Shown piece by piece: positions 43,931 through 52,079 of a DNA stretch of 64,000 nucleotides. The notes under the pieces are model-generated. The model was not told where the DNA came from and made no database searches. It saw only the letters and a program-made list of their open reading frames with translations. The position numbers and the translations under genes are program-made. The DNA comes from an uncultured Planctomycetaceae bacterium (GTDB lineage: Bacteria; Planctomycetota; Planctomycetia; Planctomycetales; Planctomycetaceae): the NCBI GenBank assembly GCA_943787265.1, contig CALSLT010000047.1, positions 1 to 64,000 on the forward strand, in the 5' to 3' direction. Numbering within the stretch: position 1 is the stretch's first letter; every line of letters starts with the position of its first letter.

Positions 43931-45022
43931 ATGGAAGCTGGAATTGTTGGGTTGCCGAATGTTGGTAAGAGCACTCTGTTTAATGCGTTGACGATGTCGC
44001 AGGCTGCGGCCAGTGCGAATTATCCGTTCTGCACGATCGAGCCGAACGAGGGGATCGTCCCTGTGCCGGATGGACGTCTGGAACGGATCACTAAATACAT
44101 CGTTCCTAAGAAGATTATCCCGGCGACACTCAAGCTGGTCGACATTGCCGGTATCGTCAAAGGAGCCAGCGAGGGCGAAGGTCTTGGAAATAAATTCCTG
44201 AGCCACATTCGCGAAGTCGACGCGATTCTGCAGGTCGTTCGTTGCTTCGAAGATGAGGACGTGACTCACGTCGGCGGCGATGTTGATCCGCTTTCGGACA
44301 TCGAGACGATCGAGACCGAACTCCTTCTCGCCGACATGCAGACGCTTGATAACACTCTGCCAAAGGTCGAACGAACTGCTCGTAGTGGCGATGCCGATGC
44401 GAAACTCGCCGTCGAGGTGATCAAGAAGTGCCAGGCGTGTGTCAACGATTCGGTGCCGATTCGAACTCTCGAATTCGACGCGGACGAGCAAAAAGTTGTC
44501 AACGGCTACGGCCTGATGACTGCCAAGCCGGTTTTGTACGTTGCCAACGTCGACGAAGACGATCTGGAAGGCCAGGGAACTCTCGTGCAAAATGTTCGAG
44601 AGTTCGCAGAAAAGCACGGCGCCGATGTGGTTGCTGTCTGTGCCAAACTTGAATCCGAACTGGCGGAACTGGACGAAGAAGACCGCACAGAATTGCTGGA
44701 GTCGGTCGGTCTGACCGAGCCTGCACTTGGGCCGTTGGCTCGTGCCGCCTATCACACATTGGGATTGGCGAGCTACTTCACAGCTGGCGAGCAGGAAGTC
44801 CGCGCGTGGACGATTCCAATTGGGGCGACGGCTCCTCAGGGCGCGGGCGTCATTCACACAGATTTCGAGCGAGGCTTCATTCGCGCCGAAGTTTATGCGC
44901 TGGAAGATCTCGAAGAGTTTGGTAACGAGAAAGAGATTCGAGCCGCTGGAAAAATGCGAGTTGAAGGCAAGAGCTACGTAATGCAGGATGGTGACATTTG
45001 CCACTTCCTGTTCAACGTTTGA
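43931..45022 (+). CDS. ychF: Redox-regulated ATPase YchF/OLA1
   Basis: This 363-aa P-loop protein has [18 protein letters not shown] (G1), [18 protein letters not shown] (G3) and [13 protein letters not shown], where YchF has NxxE in place of NKxD and so prefers ATP. The coiled-coil segment and the C-terminal TGS domain ([39 protein letters not shown]) are complete. It binds ribosomes and is linked to stress and translation control. ATG 43931 is preferred to the frame opening at 43898 because the family begins with this G1 strand. Confidence 0.96.
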   Translation: MEAGIVGLPNVGKSTLFNALTMSQAAASANYPFCTIEPNEGIVPVPDGRLERITKYIVPKKIIPATLKLVDIAGIVKGASEGEGLGNKFLSHIREVDAILQVVRCFEDEDVTHVGGDVDPLSDIETIETELLLADMQTLDNTLPKVERTARSGDADAKLAVEVIKKCQACVNDSVPIRTLEFDADEQKVVNGYGLMTAKPVLYVANVDEDDLEGQGTLVQNVREFAEKHGADVVAVCAKLESELAELDEEDRTELLESVGLTEPALGPLARAAYHTLGLASYFTAGEQEVRAWTIPIGATAPQGAGVIHTDFERGFIRAEVYALEDLEEFGNEKEIRAAGKMRVEGKSYVMQDGDICHFLFNV

Positions 45023-45065
45023 ACCGACAATAGGTGGCCGTGTTCCACTCGTAAGCGAGAGTCCA

Positions 45066-46391
45066 ATGCTGCCACGGAGTCGATTCTCGCGAACCTTGTG
45101 CCTGGTGGCGGCGTGTCTGTGTGCCTGGTCGGCGTCTGTACGGGCGGATGACGAAGGACTTGCGTCCGAAGGCGTGTCCGGTCTGCTTGGCGACTTTGAC
45201 GGCGATGCGCTACTCGTGCTGGTGCTTCCGGAGGTGGTCGAGCAAAATGGGCGGCTAACATTTGAAATGCCTCGTCTTGCCGAGTCGCTCCTGCCACCGG
45301 CTGCGGAGTCGCTAGACGCAGGGATTGGGAATTGCGTTACTCAGTGGACGGGCGGCGGCAAAGCGGAGCGTGTCTCGGCCATGTGGCATCGAGCTGGTCG
45401 TGGCGAGACATCTCGTTTTGTGATTTCACACGGCGGCGTGTCGAAGATCTCGTCCGGCGCACTTCTGTTGATGGGGCGCGAAATCAACGACGACCGTGGA
45501 GCTCCTCCCGAGTTTTATTGCCGAGTGATTCGCCCGGAAGAGGGACGCGAACGGCGCCAACTCTGTAACTACTTCGGAATCGTCGAAAGTGAGTTACGAA
45601 TCGGAGTATTCGGAATCTACTCTCCGTGGAGCGTGCGCGGGCCTCCGGTTCAAAGTGACGCGTTGCCAGGGTTTCTCAAGTCCTTCGATCAGATATCGGA
45701 TCGCGGTTGGGTGCAAACGCAACGAAGCGGTTCAACGGGAATTGGCTAAACGCTGGAGTCGCTGCTTGAGATTCCTGAGAACAACAGCCCGGTCGGCGAC
45801 TTTCTGGGCATGGAGTTGAAGGCGCATCGCAGCAACGATTTGAGCAGTGCCGGCTCAAAGAGAATGAATCTGTTCCTCAAAGAACCGGCCTGGACGGACG
45901 GGCTTTCGCATCGCGAGCGAATTCCGACATACGGCTACGTTGATGACAACGGGCGAGTCGCTCTGTATTCGACGGTGACAAGCGCTGAGAATTCTCACGG
46001 TCTGCGACTGGTCGTGAATACGCCCGACGAGCGACTCGAGATTCAGTACCGAGGCAAGCTCGTTGCATTCTGGACGTTTGACGTACTGCAAACTCGATTG
46101 ACGGAAAAGCTGGCGGAAACAGCATTCATCGGCGCGAAGTCACGCGGTGAAGGAAAGGCGGAAGAGTTTCACTACGAGTCAGTGCTGTTCTGCCAGCAGC
46201 CATCGGTTGAATCATTGGTCAAGTTGATCGAGTCGCGAGATTCGATGGTTGAGATGCGAATGCACATTCGCGAAGACGGCTCAGCTCGTAATCACGGAAC
46301 GGCTTTTCGAGTGCGACAGGATCAGCTTCCGCGTCTTTACATGCGGACGTTGATGTGTCGAGTCCCCGCATCGCCAGCGATGACTCGTTGA
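45066..46391 (+). pseudogene. Secreted protein of unknown family with an in-frame TAA at 45748
   Basis: An open frame of 442 codons starts with a signal peptide (TLCLVAACLCAWSASVRA) and is broken by one TAA at 45748-45750, after STGIG. Coding resumes directly in the same frame (TLESLLEIPENNSPVGDFL...), so a single substitution is the only lesion. The protein has no motif I recognise; it has mixed beta-type composition (AVLDG-like turns absent, DERLEIQYRGKLVAFW, HYESVLFCQQPSVESLVKLI). It follows ychF by 43 bases and is convergent with the acetamidase gene, the stops four bases apart. A read error is as possible as a real nonsense mutation. Confidence 0.65.
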
Positions 46392-46394
46392 TGC

Positions 46395-47291
46395 TCAGGC
46401 GGAAGGCGGAGTGGCCAGATACTTCTTTTCAATCTTCGTGCCAACGGTGCCAATGCCGTAGTAGCCGATTGAGATTCTGCCCACATGAGTCAGTACGTCG
46501 TAGGCCTTCCAACGGTCCCAGCCGAAGTCGGTTTCCATCCATAGAATCAGCTGCGCGTACGCTTCAGCTACTGAACGTTCCATTGGGCAGCCAGTGGCGA
46601 TGGTCACGATTTCGGTCGGAGTTTCGATACGGGGACCAGTGAGCGATCTTGATTTGATCAGTTCAACTGAGATGGTCGTTTCCGCAGCCATCTCCAGGCC
46701 GGTGGCCGACAACTCGCCATGCCCCATCGCCGCATGAGCGTCACCAAGGTAGAGGTATGCTCCCTCCACGAAGACCGGCAGATGGATGGTGCTTCCCGGG
46801 CAGACTTCGACCAGATCAAGATTTCCGCCATGAGGTCCGGCTGGAAGCGTCGTCGGAATGCCAACAGCCGGCGCGGTTCCGATACAGCCGAGCATCGGCG
46901 CGTACGGGATCGCTAAGTCTTCGCTCCAGTAAACGTGCCCATCTCGAATTGGACAAACATGAGCCCCCGGCGGCACATCGGTGCCCAACCACTCACAAAG
47001 TTGTTTGGGGGCTCCCGTGTAAGTCGCTGCCTGTCCGTCTCGCGGCTCGATCTGCTGGATTGTGACGGCGATGGAGTCGCCTGGTTCCGCACCTTCAACG
47101 AAAATAGGACCCGCCACCGGATTACTGAATGGCATCGCCGCTTTGTCGCGCCGGTCGTCGTTGGTTCGAATCTGTCCCGACAGAGCATCTTCCGATTCAA
47201 CGAGCAACGTGTCCCCCGGCATGATCCGAACGCGTGGTTCAAGGTGTCGGCTGAATTCATAGACGAGAGGTTCGGCAGAAACTTTATTCAT
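46395..47291 (-). CDS. Acetamidase/formamidase family protein
   Basis: This 298-aa cytoplasmic hydrolase releases ammonia from formamide or short-chain amides. Family features: HLEPRVRIMPGDTLLVESED, NPVAGPIFVEGAEPGDSIAV, MLGCIGTAPAVGIPTTLPAG (metal/active-site region) and YLGDAHAAMGHGELSATGLE with conserved His and Glu. The length is close to the family norm. ATG 47291 (MNKVSAEPLVYEFS) is preferred; the frame is open 36 codons upstream but without family similarity. It is divergent from the glycosidase-like gene. Confidence 0.9.
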   Translation of the reverse strand: MNKVSAEPLVYEFSRHLEPRVRIMPGDTLLVESEDALSGQIRTNDDRRDKAAMPFSNPVAGPIFVEGAEPGDSIAVTIQQIEPRDGQAATYTGAPKQLCEWLGTDVPPGAHVCPIRDGHVYWSEDLAIPYAPMLGCIGTAPAVGIPTTLPAGPHGGNLDLVEVCPGSTIHLPVFVEGAYLYLGDAHAAMGHGELSATGLEMAAETTISVELIKSRSLTGPRIETPTEIVTIATGCPMERSVAEAYAQLILWMETDFGWDRWKAYDVLTHVGRISIGYYGIGTVGTKIEKKYLATPPSA

Positions 47292-47594
47292 CGTCGGTTT
47301 CCTTGTTGCGATCAGATCACGCGCGATCGGCTGAGTGTGGGCGAGGTTGTCGTTTTCGGCAACTGTGTTATCGCTCGTGATCAGGAGTAAACAATCCACT
47401 CGACGATACCATCACTTGTAGGCACGCAACGGCCCCTATTGCTGCAGCGGTGACCGTGACTCCGTAATATCTGGCAAGGTGGGGGTTACCTCAACGCGGC
47501 TGTGTGTAACGAATAGTCGTCCAGCGGTCTGCATCCCCAACGAAGTGTGGAGTCGCGGTTTTAACCAGTCTGACCTGACTACGGAGTCGATCTC
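47292..47594. other. Divergent intergenic stretch of 303 bases
   Basis: It carries the promoters of the acetamidase (minus) and GHL10-type (plus) genes. I saw no hairpin, repeat, RNA gene or convincing promoter boxes. Confidence 0.45.
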
Positions 47595-49217
47595 GTGACT
47601 GAGACATCTCGCCGGGAGTTTCTAGTTGGTGTCGCGGCCGGCAGTATCGCCGGCCGAGCGGAACTGAATGCCAGGTATGCGTTTGCCGCAGAAGAGAAGA
47701 ACGGATTGCTCAAAGCTCGGCAGGAAGCGGCGAACCGTCGACGGCGAGTCATCTATAACAACGATGGAGACGACATTTGGGCGAAGGGGGCCGACAGTGT
47801 CGAGAAGTTTCTGGCCGTCCGTCATACGCCTCTATTGAACACGCACGTCGACAGCATTCACTACTGCACGACGCAAAGCTTCAACCACTTCACACACGAC
47901 ACACGCGTCGCGGAGATGTTTCGTGCTAAATCTGGCAAATTCGCCGGCAACAATTTGGAGGCATTTCTCGACCAGAAGACCGATGGGCTGAGGATGTCGA
48001 GCGAGTTTGCTCGGAAGAACGGCCTGGAGTCGATCTGGACGCTTCGCATGAACGACATCCACGACGTCTGGACAGCGGAGTTTCTGCCAAAATGGAAACG
48101 TCAGGATTCGACACGCGTGATGTCGACACTTGTTGAAGCCAAAGATTTCAACGATCGCCGGCGGTTGTGGAGTCTCGTTGACTTCGAACACCCGGATGTC
48201 CAGCCTCGATTGGTCGCGATCATTGAAGAAGTGCTGCAGAACTATGACGTCGACGGCGTCGAACTCGACTTTATGCGGGCACCGTTTTATTTCAGAACTG
48301 GTTACCTGGGGCAGGCTGCGACCGAGGCACAGATTGGAGTTTTGACCCGCCTTGTTCGAGCAATTCGCCAGCTTGTTCTGAAAGAAAGTGAGAAGCAGAA
48401 CAAACCGCTTCTGCTGTCTGCTCGCGTGCCGTCTACGGTCGCGCTTTGTCGCCGGATTGGAATTGACCTCAAGTCCTGGCTGGAAGAACGACTGCTCGAC
48501 GCGATGTCGCTAGGTGGTGGCTACATCACATTTGACTTGCCAGTGACTGAACTTATTGGTTTGGGGCGGCAACACGAAGTACCCGTGTATCCATGCCTCA
48601 GCCAGTCCGGACTGATGCAAAGGCCGCCGCGTGGTACTTCCACGAAACAGCCTCCGGAAGCATGGTTCGGCGCCGCTGCTCGGCTGTGGGCCGACGGGGC
48701 GAACGGGATCTATTCGTTCAATCTGTTTCCCGGACCGGGGACGGACGCCGACCGCAAGTATGCCCATGAAGTTCTGACGACGATCGGTTCGCCTGCGAAG
48801 TTGCAGGCCTCAACAATTCAATACGCAATGTCCGACGCCGGCTCGTGGATGCCCTCTCACTACTGGGCGAAAGATGCCGCTGATTACTTGGAAGCACTGC
48901 CGCTTCCACTCAAATCAAACGAATTCACGCAAACCTACATGATCGTTTCTGAGGATTTGAGAGGATCAGACATCAGAGTGACGGCTGAAGTGCGAGTCGA
49001 CTTCACCGGCCTGTCAAAAGACTCGGAGCCGACAATTCTGTTCGGGTCAGCAAATTTCGGACCTCAGGCCGACGGAGAGGAAATCGCAGGTGTCCGGCGA
49101 TTCACCTGTCGAGTGCCGCTGCAGGCAATTTCAAAAGGCCGCAATCGGGTCATGGTGAAAGTTGCGGAGGTCGGGGCCAAACTTGTGGGTGTCGAGTTAT
49201 GGATCAAGCGTCCGTAG
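47595..49217 (+). CDS. Secreted GHL10-type glycoside-hydrolase-like protein
   Basis: This 540-aa product starts at GTG with a Tat-like leader (TSRREFLVGVAAGSIAGR). The TIM-barrel region resembles the family-10-like (GHL10/DUF187) hydrolases: IYNNDGDDIWAKGADS, WTLRMNDIHDVW, LVDFEHPDVQPRLVAIIEEV, VDGVELDFMRAPFYF (candidate catalytic Glu/Asp), and GIYSFNLFPGPGTDADRKYA. The last 130 residues form a beta-type domain (VTAEVRVDFTGLSKDSEPTI). Substrate unknown, presumably a polysaccharide. It is convergent with the propeller gene two bases downstream. Confidence 0.82.
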   Translation: MTETSRREFLVGVAAGSIAGRAELNARYAFAAEEKNGLLKARQEAANRRRRVIYNNDGDDIWAKGADSVEKFLAVRHTPLLNTHVDSIHYCTTQSFNHFTHDTRVAEMFRAKSGKFAGNNLEAFLDQKTDGLRMSSEFARKNGLESIWTLRMNDIHDVWTAEFLPKWKRQDSTRVMSTLVEAKDFNDRRRLWSLVDFEHPDVQPRLVAIIEEVLQNYDVDGVELDFMRAPFYFRTGYLGQAATEAQIGVLTRLVRAIRQLVLKESEKQNKPLLLSARVPSTVALCRRIGIDLKSWLEERLLDAMSLGGGYITFDLPVTELIGLGRQHEVPVYPCLSQSGLMQRPPRGTSTKQPPEAWFGAAARLWADGANGIYSFNLFPGPGTDADRKYAHEVLTTIGSPAKLQASTIQYAMSDAGSWMPSHYWAKDAADYLEALPLPLKSNEFTQTYMIVSEDLRGSDIRVTAEVRVDFTGLSKDSEPTILFGSANFGPQADGEEIAGVRRFTCRVPLQAISKGRNRVMVKVAEVGAKLVGVELWIKRP

Positions 49218-49219
49218 CG

Positions 49220-50506
49220 TTACTTCGACAACTCAAAGCACTTCAGATTCCCACTCCGGTCCTTGCAGTACAGCCGCCCGTTTGACAGAACGATGTGCGG
49301 CCACACGTCGCTCTCAGATAGTGCTTTTTTACGAGCGAGTGCGGTGTACTTTTGCGGAGAGCGAACGGCCGTCTCCGTCAGCACCAGATCGCCACGGTCG
49401 GCCCAGACGATCAGGCGGTCGTCGTTTGTCACGAGACAGGATGCCGTGTCGCCGAAGATGCCGCCGCGGCACAGCGGCTTGCCTGTTTCAAAATCGAGGC
49501 AGTACAAGCCTCGCCAGCACCAGTAGATGTGCCCTTTGTGGATGACTGGCGAGCAGACCCCCGATGCAAACGGCTGCTTCCACACTTCCTTCACGCCGGA
49601 CAGCGAAATGTCGACACGGCAGATTGAATACTGGTTGTACTCGGAAGTGATGACGATCGAATTGCCCAGGACCGCTGGCGTCGCAATGCTGTTGGCAAAG
49701 TCGGTTTCCCAGGGAAACTCGGCCAGCGTTTCGCCCTGATGTCCGACATCCAGTCTTGCAACGAGCAGATTGTGAATCGTCAGGACGGCGACGCACGGAA
49801 TATTCTGGACCGTGATGGGAACCAAACCGCCGGTATGCCCTGCCGGGTCTTTTGATTCTGATGTCCAGACTCGTTGGCCGGTCCGTTTGTCGAAGGCAAA
49901 CAGGTTTCCTTCGTCGTCACCGACTTCGGCGATAATCCAGTCGTCGTGGATCAATGGCGATCCTGTGTAGCCGTAGTCTCTGAGTCGTCGTCTGCCAACC
50001 AGAGGTCGTTGCGGAACTTCGTATTGTTGGTAGAAGTTCACGCTCCAAACGAGTTTGCCTTCGCTCGCCGTGTCCCAGCAATTCAGGTCGCCGTCCGTGC
50101 TGAGCGTGTAAAGAAAACCCGTCTTCGGATCGAAGGTCGGACTGGCGGACGGCCCGGAGTACAGTCCTTTGTCACCCTCACTGCGTCGGCCATACTCGGG
50201 GCACTCGTACTGTTGGGCCCAAAGTCGCTTTCCGGTCTTCGCGTCGAGACAAACGACGACGTCGCGGGGCGATGGTTCACGAGTCCAACCCAGACTGTAA
50301 ACCTTCCCGTCGACAACGATCGGTGCACTGGCCCCGGCTTCAGATTTCGTTTCCCACGCCAGCTTCATCGGCCAGTCGGTCCCGTCCCATCCTGAATGCT
50401 CAGTCGAGACAGCATTGTGCGTGGGGCCGCGCCAGTGCGGCCAGTCTGCAGCTTCTGTGGAAGCTGCAATGCACAAACAGCAGATTGCCAGAATCCACCT
50501 TGCCAT
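49220..50506 (-). CDS. Secreted PQQ-type (BamB-like) beta-propeller protein
   Basis: This 428-aa protein has a signal peptide (MARWILAICCLCIAASTEA) followed by ADWPHWRGPTHNAVSTEHSG, like the protein at 23007. Blades: DAKTGKRLWAQQYECP, DTASEGKLVWSVNF, DKRTGQRVWTSESK, DFETGKPLCRGG. No quinoprotein dehydrogenase active site is visible. It ends two bases before the stop of the convergent glycosidase-like gene. It lies 74 bases after the DUF1501 gene on the same strand and may be the last gene of that set. A start at 50527 adds seven residues and is possible. Confidence 0.85.
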   Translation of the reverse strand: MARWILAICCLCIAASTEAADWPHWRGPTHNAVSTEHSGWDGTDWPMKLAWETKSEAGASAPIVVDGKVYSLGWTREPSPRDVVVCLDAKTGKRLWAQQYECPEYGRRSEGDKGLYSGPSASPTFDPKTGFLYTLSTDGDLNCWDTASEGKLVWSVNFYQQYEVPQRPLVGRRRLRDYGYTGSPLIHDDWIIAEVGDDEGNLFAFDKRTGQRVWTSESKDPAGHTGGLVPITVQNIPCVAVLTIHNLLVARLDVGHQGETLAEFPWETDFANSIATPAVLGNSIVITSEYNQYSICRVDISLSGVKEVWKQPFASGVCSPVIHKGHIYWCWRGLYCLDFETGKPLCRGGIFGDTASCLVTNDDRLIVWADRGDLVLTETAVRSPQKYTALARKKALSESDVWPHIVLSNGRLYCKDRSGNLKCFELSK

Positions 50507-50580
50507 AACGTTGAATTCAGACATCAATCCGCTCAGTCAGGATGGTGGTGAAATTTCCGGAAATCGCAATAACGTTGTCG

Positions 50581-52041
50581 TCAGGCGATGGGGGCCTTCA
50601 GTATCCCGTTGACAATTTTCGCTGGCTGGCCGTCCGTCAATCGCTCCTGTCGTGTCGATCGCTCAAATAGTAGTTCGCGATGGTCGAGGCCGAACAAGTG
50701 CAGCAGTGTGGCGTGATAATCGAAATGCGTGACGGGATCGGCGGTCGCACGGAAGCCGAGTTCATCGGTCTCGCCGTGGACAGACCCCGCTTTCACGCCG
50801 CCGCCAGCGAGCCACATGCTGAAGCCGTATGGGTTGTGGTCGCGACCGATTGGCTTTTGCGTCTCGATGATTGGTAGACGTCCCATCTCGCCGCCCCAAT
50901 GGACCAGCGTTGTGTCGAGCAATCCGCGTGACTTCAGATCTTTGATGAGGGCCGCCGATGGCTGGTCGGTCCTGCGGCACATCACTGGCAGTCGCCCGTG
51001 GATGTCGGAATGGTGATCCCACTGCTGATACGCGTTGTGGAGCTGCACAAAACGGACTCCGCGTTCGACGAGTCGACGGGCAATGAGACATCGCGCCCCG
51101 AATTCGCGGGTCTCCACTTGATCCAGTCCGTAGAGCTTCTTCGTCGCTTCCGATTCGCTCGAAAAATCGAGGGCTTCCTTTGCTGCGATCTGCATCCGGG
51201 CGGCCAGCTCATAGCTGGCGATGCGGGCCTCAAGATCGTTCTCTCCTGGGTGCTGCTTCAGATGCTCGCGATTAAATTCGTCCAGGAACGCAAGCCATTT
51301 CCGCTGGGCCGGACCTCGCAAATGTATGGGAGCATCAAGGTCTAGGATGCGGGGCTCGCGCGGGCGAACTACGGTGCCCTGGTAAATGGAGGGGATGAAG
51401 CCGTTCGACCAGTTCGCGTCACGATCGAGCGGCAATCCATCTTCAGCAGTCAATACGACGAATGCCGGAAGGTCCTGGCTTTCGGTCCCAAGTCCATAGG
51501 TAAGCCAACTGCCGAGCGAGGGACGTCCGCGAACGGGTCGGCCGGTATTGATCGATGCGATCGCCGGGCCGTGGGAACTGTTGAACGTCTGCATTGAGCG
51601 AATGAGTGTGATGTCGTCGGCGATGCTGCCGATGTGTGGCAGCAGTTCGCTCATCGCGATGCCGCTTTCGCCGTAGCGGCGGAACTTCCATTTACTGCCG
51701 AGCAGTTTGCGGCTGTTGCGTGCCGCCATGTTGGAACCGAGTTTGAGCTCGCCGGTGAACTCCGTGTCATTCCGTTTGTCGACTTCAGGTTTTGGATCGA
51801 ACAGATCGATCTGGCTGGGGCCTCCGCTGGTAAAGATCGAGATCATCGCCCGAGCCGCTGGCTCCGTGTGAGGCGGCTTCGGCGTGAGGTCGTGCGTCGG
51901 CCGTTCCAGTGTCGGCTTGACCGGATCGGCCGCGAAGCCATCGTTGGCAAGCAGCCACGTTGCAGCGATCCCGCCCAGCCCCATCGACTGAGATGAGAGA
52001 AACGCACGTCGGGAAAGTGCCGTATGGATGTGGTGTTGCAT
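50581..52041 (-). CDS. DUF1501 protein, partner of the DUF1549/DUF1553 protein
   Basis: This 486-aa product has a Tat-like leader (LSRRAFLSSQSMGLGGIAAT). Motifs: MISIFTSGGPSQIDLFDPKP, SIADDITLIRSMQTFNSSHG, FVQLHNAYQQWDHHSDIHGR, TLVHWGGEMGRLPIIETQKP, and RDHNPYGFSMWLAGGGVKAG. The longer, GTYQW-type variant of DUF1501 is indicated by the DHHSDIHG block. It follows the cytochrome-domain gene by 38 bases on the same strand, the standard pairing in planctomycetes. Cellular role and substrate unknown; export by Tat is inferred from the leader. Confidence 0.9.
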   Translation of the reverse strand: MQHHIHTALSRRAFLSSQSMGLGGIAATWLLANDGFAADPVKPTLERPTHDLTPKPPHTEPAARAMISIFTSGGPSQIDLFDPKPEVDKRNDTEFTGELKLGSNMAARNSRKLLGSKWKFRRYGESGIAMSELLPHIGSIADDITLIRSMQTFNSSHGPAIASINTGRPVRGRPSLGSWLTYGLGTESQDLPAFVVLTAEDGLPLDRDANWSNGFIPSIYQGTVVRPREPRILDLDAPIHLRGPAQRKWLAFLDEFNREHLKQHPGENDLEARIASYELAARMQIAAKEALDFSSESEATKKLYGLDQVETREFGARCLIARRLVERGVRFVQLHNAYQQWDHHSDIHGRLPVMCRRTDQPSAALIKDLKSRGLLDTTLVHWGGEMGRLPIIETQKPIGRDHNPYGFSMWLAGGGVKAGSVHGETDELGFRATADPVTHFDYHATLLHLFGLDHRELLFERSTRQERLTDGQPAKIVNGILKAPIA

Positions 52042-52079
52042 GGTGGTTACTGATGGGGAATTCGTCGAACGGCATCGGT

